Shown one piece after another: positions 17,293-25,808 of a stretch of 64,000 nt of DNA. The notes under the pieces were generated by a model. It was not told where the DNA came from. It was given only the letters and a program-made list of their open reading frames with translations, and did not search any database. Made by a program: the position numbers and the translations under genes. The stretch spans positions 372,001 through 436,000 of the forward strand of contig CAVVOX010000003.1 in assembly GCA_963749875.1 (NCBI GenBank), written 5' to 3'. Position 1 is the stretch's first letter; each line of letters opens with the position of its first letter. Source of the DNA: JAHQVI01 sp963749875 (lineage in GTDB: Bacteria; Pseudomonadota; Alphaproteobacteria; Rhizobiales; Rhodomicrobiaceae).

Positions 17293-17808
17293 ATGACGAG
17301 ACCGCCCGTTTTCGGCGTGATCGGCTGGAAGAGTTCGGGGAAGACCAAGCTGATGGGGGGTCTGATCGAGGAGTTTGCGCGGCGCGGCTATAAGGTTGCG
17401 GCCGTGAAGCACGCCCATCACGGGTTCGACATCGATCAGCCGGGGCGCGATTCCTACCACTATCGGGAGGCGGGCGCGCGGGAAGTTGCCGTCGTATCGG
17501 CAAATCGCGTGGCGATCATGCAGGAGCTGCGCAGCGAAGAGGAGCCGGGGCTCGATGAGATCATCGCCAGGCTGCGCGGGTCCGACCTGGTTCTTGTCGA
17601 AGGTTTCAAGGCCCATGACCACGCAAAGATCGAAGCCCGCCGCCGTGAGGCCGTCCAGAGCGATCCCTTGGCCGGGGCGGTCCCAGGGGTCGTCGCCATC
17701 GCCGCCGATTACGAGCCGGAGCCTGCGGGGCTGCCGCTCTTTCAACTCGACGATATTTCCGGCATCGCCGACTTCATTACAAGCTATACCCGCCTGAACG
17801 TCCGGTGA
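17293..17808 (+). CDS. mobB: Molybdopterin-guanine dinucleotide biosynthesis adapter MobB
   Basis: 171-residue GTP-binding protein that assists MobA in attaching GMP to molybdopterin. The P-loop GWKSSGKTKLM is near the N-terminus, followed by family motifs KHAHHGFDID, GRDSYHYREAGA and DLVLVEGFK. I chose the ATG at 17293 because AAAGGA lies just upstream; an in-frame ATG at 17278 adds 5 residues. mobA is not adjacent. moaB and moaE are elsewhere in the window (51.6-52.7 kb). Confidence 0.93.
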   Translation: MTRPPVFGVIGWKSSGKTKLMGGLIEEFARRGYKVAAVKHAHHGFDIDQPGRDSYHYREAGAREVAVVSANRVAIMQELRSEEEPGLDEIIARLRGSDLVLVEGFKAHDHAKIEARRREAVQSDPLAGAVPGVVAIAADYEPEPAGLPLFQLDDISGIADFITSYTRLNVR

Positions 17809-17818
17809 GCGTAACCTC

Positions 17819-18508
17819 ATGACATATCCGATGACGGTCGTCTGCGATCTCGACGGGACGCTCGCCCACACATCGCCCGACATAGCGGTTGCGCTCAATG
17901 CGGCGCTTGCCCCCTTCGGCAAACAGGTCAGCCTTGCGGAAACCGAGCGCATGGTCGGCGGCGGTTTGCGCCTGCTGCTCGACAAGGCCTTGCGGCTGAC
18001 TTCGCTCGACCTTCCTCCCGCCGATGTCGAGGCCGTTTTCGGCCGGCTCGGCGCGCATTACCGGGCCTCGCCCGCCGCAATGTCGAGCCTGCATGGCTGG
18101 GTGGCTGAAACGATGCGCGCCCTTCATGACGAGGGCGCCCGCATCGCGGTTTGCAGCAACAAGCCCGAGGACATCTGCCAGCCGATCCTCGAAGCGCTCG
18201 GGGCGATGTCCTGGCTCGATGCGGTGGTCGGTCATGTCGAGGGCCGCAAGAAGAAGCCCGATCCGGAGCCGCTGCTGCTGGCGATCTCCGCTGCGGGCGG
18301 CGATCTCTCCCGCGCCGTGATGATCGGCAACTCCGCTGCCGATGTTTCGGCGGCAAGGGCGGCCGGCATCCCCGTTATCCTCGTGCCGCATGGTTATGGA
18401 AGCGATGACATTCGCACGCTGGACGCCGATCGCATCGTCTCCGACCGGCAGAACTTGCGGGACGCCATCGACGAATTGGCGTCCGCCTTCAGGGGGTCCG
18501 CTCGATAG
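17819..18508 (+). CDS. gph: HAD-superfamily hydrolase, phosphoglycolate phosphatase-like
   Basis: 229-residue HAD hydrolase with a helical cap. Motif I is VVCDLDGTLAHT (nucleophile Asp), motif II VCSNK, motif III lysine in GRKKKPDPEPL, motif IV MIGNSAADVSAARAAG. This layout matches phosphoglycolate phosphatase, which removes 2-phosphoglycolate arising from DNA repair or oxygenation; other phosphate esters are possible. It is 10 bases after mobB, probably co-transcribed. Confidence 0.85.
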   Translation: MTYPMTVVCDLDGTLAHTSPDIAVALNAALAPFGKQVSLAETERMVGGGLRLLLDKALRLTSLDLPPADVEAVFGRLGAHYRASPAAMSSLHGWVAETMRALHDEGARIAVCSNKPEDICQPILEALGAMSWLDAVVGHVEGRKKKPDPEPLLLAISAAGGDLSRAVMIGNSAADVSAARAAGIPVILVPHGYGSDDIRTLDADRIVSDRQNLRDAIDELASAFRGSAR

Positions 18509-18587
18509 GGCGTCACGGAAGCGTTATTCCCCTGTGCGCCAATTCCTGGCAAACTGCTTTGTGGAGCAGCTTGGGAGCGTGAGCCGG

Positions 18588-19418
18588 ATGCGCTGGATCG
18601 TTTTCGTCGCCATCATCCTCGCCTGGGGCCCCGCCAACGCTTGCGGGGTCCGAAGCGACTGCAAGCTTGGTGATCGCATCTACCGGATCTACCTGCCCCA
18701 TCGGGCCGACGACAGCCGGATCGGCGCCATCATCTTTGCGCATGGCTGGCGAGGGACCGCCGCGGGCGTCATGAACGACAAGTCGCTCATTGCTCTTGCC
18801 GATGAACTCGGCGTCGCATTGGTCGCGCCGCAATCGGTCGGCCAAGGCTGGCAGCTTCCGGGCCGTCCCCGCCACCGGGACAATACAGGCAAGGAGGAAT
18901 TTGCCTATTTCCGCAAGCTGGTCGACGAGCTCGAACGGCGCTTTTCCATCGACCGCAAGAAGCTGCTTGTCAGCGGTTTCTCGTCCGGCGGCATGATGGT
19001 GTGGGATCTTGCCTGCTACGAGGGAGACCTGTTCGCCGGGTTCGCGCCGATCTCGGGAACATTCTGGGCCCCGGTTCCGAAAAAATGCCCGAGCCCTACG
19101 ATCAGCTTGATCCATTTTCACGGAATGAGGGACAAGGTCGTTCCGATCGTGGGCCGCAAAATCGCCGACAGCAAGCAAGGCAATGTCATGAACGCGCTCG
19201 CACTCTTTGCCAGGAGCGGCCGTTTCGGTAAGGCAAAACCGGTGCCGGCGAAGGGACTGAACTGCATGCGGCGTGGAAATCCCGAAGGCAAGATCCTCGA
19301 ATTCTGTATCCATCCCGGCGGTCATTTTTACAAAGCGAACTACGTCCGCCTCGCTTGGCGGCTGCTGATGGCCGACAAATTCGGTTGCAGCCCTTGCGAG
19401 CCGCGAAGGCTGCGGTAA
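18588..19418 (+). CDS. Secreted alpha/beta-hydrolase, PHB depolymerase / feruloyl esterase-like
   Basis: 276-residue protein with a signal peptide (MRWIVFVAIILAWGPANA), then an alpha/beta-hydrolase of the LpqC/PHB-depolymerase type. The nucleophile elbow is GFSSGGMM, the acid is in HFHGMRDKVVP, and the catalytic His is in HPGGHFY. Several paired cysteines (for example CGVRSDC) suggest disulfides in the periplasm or outside. The frame is open far upstream inside gph, but the signal peptide and GGGAG site fix the start at 18588. Substrate unknown: short polyesters or aromatic esters. Confidence 0.8.
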   Translation: MRWIVFVAIILAWGPANACGVRSDCKLGDRIYRIYLPHRADDSRIGAIIFAHGWRGTAAGVMNDKSLIALADELGVALVAPQSVGQGWQLPGRPRHRDNTGKEEFAYFRKLVDELERRFSIDRKKLLVSGFSSGGMMVWDLACYEGDLFAGFAPISGTFWAPVPKKCPSPTISLIHFHGMRDKVVPIVGRKIADSKQGNVMNALALFARSGRFGKAKPVPAKGLNCMRRGNPEGKILEFCIHPGGHFYKANYVRLAWRLLMADKFGCSPCEPRRLR

Positions 19419-19486
19419 AACTCGGGCCTGAGACATCCCGGCGGACGCCGGGGGATAGATGCCGCGACGGTCCGGAGTCCGATCCC

Positions 19487-20485
19487 ATGAAAGCGATACT
19501 CAGCAAGGCGCCTGGTGGTCCCGAAACGCTCGTTTTGGAGGAGGTCGTCAACCCGGCGCCCGGTGCCGGCGAGGTCGTGCTCGACGTCAAGGCATGCGGC
19601 GTCAACTACCCGGACAGCCTCATCATCGAGGACCGTTACCAGTTCAAGCCCGAGCGGCCGTTTTCGCCCGGCGGCGAGGTCAGCGGCGTGATCGCGGCGG
19701 TCGGTGACGGCGTGAGCGGGCTCAAGCCGGGTGATCGCGTGATCGGCTCGATCGGCTGGGGCGGCATGGCGGAAAAGGTCAGAACGGACGCCGCCAAGTG
19801 CATCCCGATCCCGGATTCGATGCCTTTCGACCATGCCGCCGCGTTCATCATGACCTACGGCACCTCATATTACGCATTGAAACAGCGAGGGGCGCTCAAG
19901 AGCGGCGAAACGCTCCTGGTGCTCGGCGCGGCGGGCGGCGTCGGGCTGGCGGCGGTCGAGCTGGGCAAGATCATGGGCGGGCGCGTCATCGCCGCGGTCT
20001 CCTCGGAGGACAAGCGCGCCCTCGCCAAGGCCCACGGCGCCGACGAAGGCGTGATCTATCCGTCCGGACCTTTCGACAAGGATGGCGAGAGGGCGCTGCG
20101 GGACCTTTTCAAGAGCGCTTGCGGCCCTGATGGCGCCAATGTGATCTATGATCCTGTCGGCGGCGCTTATACCGAGGCGTCCCTGCGTGCGATCGCCTGG
20201 GAGGGCCGTTTTCTGGTCATCGGCTTCCCCGCCGGCATTCCGAAATTGCCGCTCAATCTGACGCTTCTGAAGTCCTGTCAGGTCGTCGGCGTGTTTTGGG
20301 GCGAATGGGTGCGCCGCCGCCCGCAGGAGAATGCCGAGAATGTGCGCGAATTGCTGGCCTTCTACGACGAGGGCAGGATCAAGCCGGTCGTCTCGGAGAC
20401 CTTCCCCCTGGAGCGCGCTGGCGAGGCCATCAATTGGCTGGCCGGGCGCAAAGCCATGGGCAAGGTCGTCGTGACGATAGACTAA
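19487..20485 (+). CDS. NADPH:quinone oxidoreductase family (zinc-independent MDR)
   Basis: 332-residue medium-chain reductase. It begins MKAILSKAPGGPETLVLEE, has the quinone-reductase block CGVNYPDSLIIEDRYQ, and the nucleotide-binding site LVLGAAGGVGLAAVELGK. No structural-zinc cysteine cluster is present, which fits the QOR/zeta-crystallin branch. It probably reduces quinones or enoyl compounds with NADPH in the cytosol. The frame remains open upstream through the esterase end, but the ATG at 19487 gives the family length. Confidence 0.88.
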   Translation: MKAILSKAPGGPETLVLEEVVNPAPGAGEVVLDVKACGVNYPDSLIIEDRYQFKPERPFSPGGEVSGVIAAVGDGVSGLKPGDRVIGSIGWGGMAEKVRTDAAKCIPIPDSMPFDHAAAFIMTYGTSYYALKQRGALKSGETLLVLGAAGGVGLAAVELGKIMGGRVIAAVSSEDKRALAKAHGADEGVIYPSGPFDKDGERALRDLFKSACGPDGANVIYDPVGGAYTEASLRAIAWEGRFLVIGFPAGIPKLPLNLTLLKSCQVVGVFWGEWVRRRPQENAENVRELLAFYDEGRIKPVVSETFPLERAGEAINWLAGRKAMGKVVVTID

Positions 20486-20504
20486 GCAGCGGAGAACAAG
20501 CCCC

Positions 20505-20984
20505 TTGATAGCCGCGGATGCCCTCGCACAGATCGGTGTCATCTCGGACACGCACGGAGTTCTGCGGCCGGAGGCGATCGACGCGCTCAGCGGGTCGCAG
20601 CTCATCATCCATGCGGGCGATGTCGGCGCGCCGGACATTCTCGATCGGCTCCGGCAACTGGCGCCGGTCGTGGCGGTGCGCGGCAATAACGATCATGGCG
20701 GCTGGGCGGCGAAATTGCCGATGACCGAGGATGTGACCATCGGCGCGCAGCGCTTTCACGTGCTTCATATTTTGAGCAGTCTCACGGTTGATCCCGCCGC
20801 AACCGAGATCACGACGGTGATCTACGGTCACAGCCATAAGCCCGATATTGGCTATTCGGACGGCGTCTTATATTTCAATCCCGGCAGCGCCGGTCCTCGC
20901 CGCTTCAGCCTTCCCATCACCGTCGGCCGGCTCCGGCTGACGGATGGCCGTCTGGAGCCTGAGATCATCAATATTGAGCGGTAA
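20505..20984 (+). CDS. Metallophosphoesterase, YfcE/MJ0936 family
   Basis: 159-residue calcineurin-like phosphodiesterase. Metal-binding motifs are all present: ISDTHG, GDVGAP, RGNNDHGG, IYGHSHK. Small enzymes of this family hydrolyse phosphodiester test substrates; the cellular substrate is unknown. Only a TTG (20505) is available as an in-frame start near the N-terminus. It follows the quinone reductase by 19 bases. Confidence 0.88.
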   Translation: MIAADALAQIGVISDTHGVLRPEAIDALSGSQLIIHAGDVGAPDILDRLRQLAPVVAVRGNNDHGGWAAKLPMTEDVTIGAQRFHVLHILSSLTVDPAATEITTVIYGHSHKPDIGYSDGVLYFNPGSAGPRRFSLPITVGRLRLTDGRLEPEIINIER

Positions 20985-20994
20985 TGTCTCTTCA

Positions 20995-22011
20995 TCACCC
21001 GCGAGACGAGGAAATGATCGCTATTGTCCGATCGACAGCCGCGTCCTCGACGAAGACGCCGTCGCGCGCGGCGGCTTCGCGGAGAGCAAGGCGACTCGTG
21101 CCGGGCAAGCGCGCGCCTTCCTCGCCCTCGATCGCGCCTGCAAGCTGTTCCAGCCGCTCGGCAGCCGCATCGCCACCAAACGCGGTGGGATCGATGACAA
21201 GCATAAACTGCCCGATGCCGGGCGGCGCGCCCTCCGCATTGAAGAATGAGCTGGCCTGAAAAGCCAGATTGGCGCCTGTCAGCGCGGCCGACAGGATTTC
21301 GACCATGAGGCCGAGCGCAGCCCCCTTCGGGCCGCCGATGGGCACGAGCGTGCCCGTCAGCGCCGCGGCCGCGTCGGTCGTCGGATGGCCGTCCGCATCC
21401 ATCGCCCAGCCTTCCGGGATCGGCTTGCCTTTTTGCGCAGCCGTCATGATCTTGCCGCGTGCGACCTCCGACAGCGCCAGGTCGACGACGATCGGCGGCT
21501 TTCCGGCACGCGGTGCGGCGAATGCGATGGGGTTGGTCCCGAGCAGGCCGCGCTTGCCGCCCCAGGCAGCCATGGCGTGCGGCGAGTTGGAGACCATGAG
21601 GCCGATCATGCCCGCCCCGGCGATCCGCTCGACGACAAGGCCCAGCGCGCCCGCATGATGCGAGCGCGTGAAGCCCGCCGCCGCGATGCCGGTCTTGCGC
21701 GCAATGCCCGGCAGCTCTCTCGTCGCCAGCTCGAATGCCGGATAGGCGAAACCATGCGCGGCGTCGATCATCACGCTGGCGCTTCGCGTCCGGTTCATTC
21801 GCGGGACGGCATGGCCATCGACCTTGCCTGCGCGGGCTTGCGCGGCATAGGCGGCGACGCGCGACAGGCCATGGCCCTTCTGGCCGTCGATCTCGGCAGC
21901 GATCAGCGCGCGGGCGACGGCGCCGGCATTTTCCGGGCTCGTATTCGATGCAATCAGCGCCCCGGTGACGAGCTCGATCAACTCCTGGGGCGCATAATTT
22001 CGGCCGCTCAT
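20995..22011 (-). CDS. comC: Ldh-family dehydrogenase, probable (R)-sulfolactate dehydrogenase ComC
   Basis: 338-residue NAD(P)-dependent 2-hydroxyacid dehydrogenase of the Ldh_2 (malate/L-sulfolactate) family. Family marks: DGQKGHGLSRV, GFTRSHHAGALG, SNSPHAMAAWGG, LGTNPIAFA, PKGAALGLMVEIL. The family covers malate, ureidoglycolate and sulfolactate dehydrogenases. Its ATG overlaps the slcC stop (ATGA) in an operon with suyAB, so ComC, oxidising or reducing sulfopyruvate/(R)-sulfolactate, is the likely role. Together with SlcC it would racemise sulfolactate through sulfopyruvate, as described in Chromohalobacter. Last gene of the operon. Confidence 0.82.
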   Translation of the reverse strand: MSGRNYAPQELIELVTGALIASNTSPENAGAVARALIAAEIDGQKGHGLSRVAAYAAQARAGKVDGHAVPRMNRTRSASVMIDAAHGFAYPAFELATRELPGIARKTGIAAAGFTRSHHAGALGLVVERIAGAGMIGLMVSNSPHAMAAWGGKRGLLGTNPIAFAAPRAGKPPIVVDLALSEVARGKIMTAAQKGKPIPEGWAMDADGHPTTDAAAALTGTLVPIGGPKGAALGLMVEILSAALTGANLAFQASSFFNAEGAPPGIGQFMLVIDPTAFGGDAAAERLEQLAGAIEGEEGARLPGTSRLALREAAARDGVFVEDAAVDRTIAIISSSRG

Positions 22012-22949
22012 GCGCCGCGCTCCTTCAAAACCTTCAGGACATTCTCGACGGTGATTGCGCTGATCCGGCGGTTCGATTCGACCGTAATCCCGGCGATGTG
22101 CGGTGTCAGCATAAGATTGGGGAGGCCGGCGAAGAGCGCCGCCGTCTCGGCGGTCATCGGCTCGCTGTCGAAGACGTCGAGCGCTGCGCCGCCGAGCTGT
22201 CCGGAGCGCAGGGCGGCGGCGAGCGCCGTCTCATCGACAATCCCGCCGCGCGCCGTATTGATGAGGAGCGCGCCGGGCTTCATGGCGGCGATCTCCGCCG
22301 GGCCGATCAGCCCGCGCGTTTCCGGCGTCAACGGGCAATGCAGGCTGACGATGTCTGCGCGGCCGAGCAGATCCTGGAGACCGACACGCGCCGTCTCGCG
22401 CCAGGCGGGGTGGTCGTCGCCGAGATTGCTGTCCGAGGCGATCGTCGCCATTCCGAGGCAGCGCGCCTTTGCGGCTGCGCCCTGTCCGATCGCACCGAAG
22501 CCGATCAGGCCCAGCGTCTTGCCCGACAGCTCGCGGCCTTCGCCCATCTCCTGGCGCGGCCACTCCCCGTGCAGGAGGCGCCCGGAGCTGGAAAAAGCGG
22601 CCCAGCGCAGCAGCGTCATCGCTGCCGCGATGACATATTCCGCGACGGCCTGCGCATTGGCGCCGACAGCCGGGCAGACGGCGATGCCGCGCGCTTTGCA
22701 GATCGCAAGGTCGATATTGTCCAGGCCGACGCCGAGCCGTCCGACAACCTGCAATTTCGGCGCCTTGGCGAGCAGCTCCGCGTCAAGCTGCGTCCGGTTG
22801 CGCAGGATGATCGCGAGCGCATCCCTCAGCAATGCGCCGAGCTCGTCCCGCCTGGTCCAGAGCTCATCGTCCCGGTGGACGGAATAGGTCGTCTTGAGCC
22901 GTTCCACCGACGCTGTGTCAATGAACTCGCTGATGACGATGTCGGCCAT
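22008..22949 (-). CDS. slcC: D-isomer 2-hydroxyacid dehydrogenase, probable (S)-sulfolactate dehydrogenase SlcC
   Basis: 313-residue NAD-dependent dehydrogenase of the phosphoglycerate-dehydrogenase-like family. The Rossmann motif is GLIGFGAIGQGAA, the catalytic Arg lies in LLINTARGGIVDE, and the catalytic His in LMLTPHIAG. In the suyAB context the best assignment is SlcC, which oxidises (S)-sulfolactate to sulfopyruvate. The start MADIVISEF (22949) was preferred over a longer one at 22976 because it matches family N-termini. It overlaps comC by four bases. Confidence 0.83.
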   Translation of the reverse strand: MADIVISEFIDTASVERLKTTYSVHRDDELWTRRDELGALLRDALAIILRNRTQLDAELLAKAPKLQVVGRLGVGLDNIDLAICKARGIAVCPAVGANAQAVAEYVIAAAMTLLRWAAFSSSGRLLHGEWPRQEMGEGRELSGKTLGLIGFGAIGQGAAAKARCLGMATIASDSNLGDDHPAWRETARVGLQDLLGRADIVSLHCPLTPETRGLIGPAEIAAMKPGALLINTARGGIVDETALAAALRSGQLGGAALDVFDSEPMTAETAALFAGLPNLMLTPHIAGITVESNRRISAITVENVLKVLKERGA

Positions 22950-23001
22950 CGGCCCGTCCCCCAGCTCGGCCTGCAAAGCGTTGCTTGGCGGGCGCGAGCC
23001 A

Positions 23002-23958
23002 TTATTTCAATATGCCGCCGTCTTTTGCCGCAGTGATATAGTCCTGCGACTTCTCCTGCATGAACTCCGCATTCTCGCTCAGCGGCACATCCACCATGGC
23101 AAAGCCGCCATCGATCATCTTCTGTTGAAACTCCGGGTCGGCATTGATCTGCCCGATCATATCGGAAAGCCTCTTCTTGATGCGCTTAGGAGTGCCCTTC
23201 GGGACGGCAATACCGCGATAGGCTCCGGAGACGAGATCGAAGCCAAGCTCCCTGAAGGTCGGCGTGCCGGGATATTTCGGATGACGCTTCTCCATTGCGA
23301 CCGCGAGAATGCGGGCCGTCTCTCCGATAGCGGCGGCGCTGGTCGTATAGCCCCAGGCAGCCTCGACCTGATCGCCGAGCAGGGCCGTGTTCGACGCGCC
23401 CGTCCCCTTGAACGGCACATAGGCCGTCCTGATGCCCGCCATCTTGTCGAAACGGACCTGCGCGAGTTGGTTGGCGGTGCCCTTGCCGCTGCCGGAGAAG
23501 ATCAGCTTGCCGGGATTTTCCTTTGCGTAATCGATCAGATCCTGAAGCGTTTTGAAGCGGCTGTCCGATTTCACCACGATGGCGTCCGGCGTGTAGTGAA
23601 ACCAATAGACCGTGTCGATGTCTTCGGTCTTGTAGCCGACGTCGCTTTGAACCGGCTGCAGCACGATATGGGGCAGGTTGACGCCCATGATCGTATAGCC
23701 GTCCGGCTTGAGCTTGTTCAGCCCCGACCAGGCGGCCGCGCCGCCCTTGCCCGGCCGATAGGAAACCACCAGGTCCTGGCCGAACATCTTCTTGAAGAAG
23801 GGCTGCTGCAGCCGGGCCGTGATGTCGGACTCGCCGCCCGGCCCGAACGGAATGATGTAGTTGATCGGTTTGTCCGGATAGGCGAAAGCCGTCGCCGCCA
23901 GGCCGGCGAGAGCGGCAGCGGCCGCAAGGCCCAGAATTGTGCGGCGCCTCCAAGCCAT
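23002..23958 (-). CDS. Bug/TctC-type periplasmic substrate-binding protein of a TTT transporter
   Basis: 318-residue extracytoplasmic binding protein of the tripartite tricarboxylate transporter type. It has a signal peptide (residues 1-27, twin-Arg-like RRRT then a hydrophobic core ending TAFA), then the Bug-family start YPDKPINYIIPFGPGGESD. Placed between suyB and slcC, it probably binds sulfolactate, like SlcH of the slcHFG system. The two membrane subunits are not in this window, so it may act with a distant permease. A GGAGGA site precedes the ATG at 23958. Confidence 0.88.
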   Translation of the reverse strand: MAWRRRTILGLAAAAALAGLAATAFAYPDKPINYIIPFGPGGESDITARLQQPFFKKMFGQDLVVSYRPGKGGAAAWSGLNKLKPDGYTIMGVNLPHIVLQPVQSDVGYKTEDIDTVYWFHYTPDAIVVKSDSRFKTLQDLIDYAKENPGKLIFSGSGKGTANQLAQVRFDKMAGIRTAYVPFKGTGASNTALLGDQVEAAWGYTTSAAAIGETARILAVAMEKRHPKYPGTPTFRELGFDLVSGAYRGIAVPKGTPKRIKKRLSDMIGQINADPEFQQKMIDGGFAMVDVPLSENAEFMQEKSQDYITAAKDGGILK

Positions 23959-24069
23959 CAATCGTCCTCCCTTGACACGCCGGTCGCGGCGCCCCCGGGA
24001 CCTTATCGCACGAGCGCCCCTTTTGCGGCACCCAAATCGCTCATTATGTCGAACGTAACATGCTCGCTG

Positions 24070-25251
24070 TTAAGCGCTCCGGTAGAGTTTCGTCATGACG
24101 AACTCGCGGTGGCCGAGGGCTTCGGCCGCCGTGTTGCGTCCATTGGCCGTGCGCACGATCATCTCGATGAGTGCGTCGCCCGCCTGATCGAGCGTCATGT
24201 CGCGGCGCAGAATGCCGGAGACGTCCAGATCGATATGCTCGCTCATCGTGCGGACGGTGCGCGGATTGGCGCTGATCTTGATGACCGGGACGATCGGATT
24301 GCCGACGACATTGCCCTGGCCGGTCGGGAAAGTATGGACCGCATAGCCCGCGGCGGCCATGAGCGTCACGCATTCGGCCGCGGCGGAGGAGGTGTCCATA
24401 TAATAGAGGCCGGGACCGGATCTGGGCGCTTCGGCCGGGTCAAGAATGTCGATATACTGGCTCGTCTGGCCGATCTTTTCCAGATTGCCGAGGGCTTTTT
24501 CTTCGATCGTCGTTAAGCCGCCCTCAATATTGCCCTTGGTCGGCTGGCTTTCGGAGAGATCGTCGACCCTGTGGGCCTCGATGACATCGTCATGATAGGC
24601 CTTCCACATGCTGTACCAGCGCTCGCCAAGCTCGGGCGTCGCCGCGCGTGCCTTGCAGATATGCTCCGCGCCGGTGATCTCGGAGGTTTCGCCGAAAACC
24701 CCATAAATGCCCTCGGGCAGCAGCTTGTCGTACATATTGCCGACGGTCGGGCAGGAGCCGAGGCCGGTCGTCGTATCGCTCTCGCCGCATTTGGTCGAAA
24801 CCCAAAGCTCCGAGATGGCGCATTCCTCGCGCTGAAGCTCGGTGGCGTAGTGAACGAAGTCCTTTGCCCGGCGCGAGGCGTCCATGATCGTCTTCAGATC
24901 GCCGTTCTGCTCGATCGAGAAGCCCGCCACCGGCTTGCCCGTCTCGGCGATGCCGTCCACGATCCGCTTCGTCCAGCCCGGCTCGATGCCGATCACGACG
25001 CAGGCGGCGACATTCGGATTGGAGCCGGTGCCGATCATGGTGCGGAAATGCAGGTCGAGATCGGCGCCGAATTGCAGCCGCCCATAGGAGTGGGGCAGGA
25101 CCATCGTCCCTTTGATATTGGCGGCGACGAACTCGCAGGCGGCGTTTGAAATATCGTCCACCGGCAGGATCACCACATGGTTGCGGACGCCGACCCGGCC
25201 ATTGTCGCGGCGGTAGCCCTTGAAGGTGTAATTGGCATATCTTGAAGCCAT
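24070..25251 (-). CDS. suyB: (2R)-sulfolactate sulfo-lyase, large subunit (UxaA family)
   Basis: 393-residue protein of the altronate-dehydratase/UxaA C-terminal family. Blocks include GYRRDNGRVGVRNHVVILPV, VLPHSYGR, IGTGSNPNVAACVVIGIEP and STKCGESDTTTGLGSCPTVG, where the cysteines of SxKCGxSD are conserved metal-site candidates. With SuyA it splits (R)-sulfolactate into pyruvate and sulfite in the cytosol. Altronate or galactarate dehydratase is the alternative, but the separate small subunit and the slcC/comC neighbours favour sulfo-lyase. A GGAG before the ATG at 25251 sets the start. Confidence 0.87.
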   Translation of the reverse strand: MASRYANYTFKGYRRDNGRVGVRNHVVILPVDDISNAACEFVAANIKGTMVLPHSYGRLQFGADLDLHFRTMIGTGSNPNVAACVVIGIEPGWTKRIVDGIAETGKPVAGFSIEQNGDLKTIMDASRRAKDFVHYATELQREECAISELWVSTKCGESDTTTGLGSCPTVGNMYDKLLPEGIYGVFGETSEITGAEHICKARAATPELGERWYSMWKAYHDDVIEAHRVDDLSESQPTKGNIEGGLTTIEEKALGNLEKIGQTSQYIDILDPAEAPRSGPGLYYMDTSSAAAECVTLMAAAGYAVHTFPTGQGNVVGNPIVPVIKISANPRTVRTMSEHIDLDVSGILRRDMTLDQAGDALIEMIVRTANGRNTAAEALGHREFVMTKLYRSA

Positions 25252-25307
25252 CAATTCATCTCCGGAAATCGCTATTTCAGCGGGCGGCGGGCTTGCGTCT
25301 CGACCGG

Positions 25308-25595
25308 CTACCAGCGCTTGGTCTTGAGATTGTGGATGTGCACATGTTCGCCGGCCGTGGCGTCGGCGACCATCTGGCCGATATCCTCGCCATATTTGAT
25401 GACGGTGTCGCCGTTCTGGAGCGCCTGCAGTGCGACTTTGTGCCCGATCGGTATGTCGTGCTTCGCGGTGAGGGTGACCGTTTCATCCGTTTGCGTAATG
25501 ACGCCGAGCATGTCGGTGCCGGCCGTCAGTCCCTCCACGACCACCACGCCGACATTGTCTTTCGGTGTGTGAACCAGGAAATGCGGATTTGACAT
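25308..25595 (-). CDS. suyA: (2R)-sulfolactate sulfo-lyase, small subunit (SAF domain)
   Basis: 95-residue SAF-domain protein, the small partner of SuyB. Recognisable blocks are HFLVHTPKDNVGVVVVEGL, DIPIGHKVAL, GDTVIKYGEDIG and the C-terminal HVHIHNLKTKRW, close to known SuyA proteins in length and sequence. It is the first gene of the operon suyA-suyB-binding protein-slcC-comC. No dedicated regulator gene is adjacent; hsp20 lies upstream in the same direction. Confidence 0.88.
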   Translation of the reverse strand: MSNPHFLVHTPKDNVGVVVVEGLTAGTDMLGVITQTDETVTLTAKHDIPIGHKVALQALQNGDTVIKYGEDIGQMVADATAGEHVHIHNLKTKRW

Positions 25596-25720
25596 CGGTT
25601 TCGTTCTCCATCCCGGCGGGCGCCGATCGTATTGTCGTATCTCATAGTCAATCGATCAGTGGTCAGCAAGGTTGCGGCCTGATCGTTCCATATCGTCTGC
25701 CCAAACGGTTCACAATGCAA

Positions 25721-25747
25721 CAAGGCGGCACGGCTGGCCGCCTTGTG
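25721..25747. terminator. Perfect hairpin between hsp20 and suyA
   Basis: A 10-bp perfect stem (25721-25730 with 25738-25747, loop of seven) lies downstream of the hsp20 stop and about 125 bases upstream of the suyA ATG. It could end hsp20 transcription, but there is no clear T-run on the minus strand, so an operator is also possible. Confidence 0.4.
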
Positions 25748-25808
25748 TGGGACAGCAAAAGCCGCCTTACTCGCAAGCGGCATCCTTTATGCGTACGGAC
25801 GGATGTCC

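Noticed and set aside
21385..24516. Two plus-strand frames of 500 and 540 residues across the sulfolactate operon
   Set aside because: They are antisense to slcC, comC, the binding protein and suyB, all with clear family motifs; high GC creates long shadow frames.
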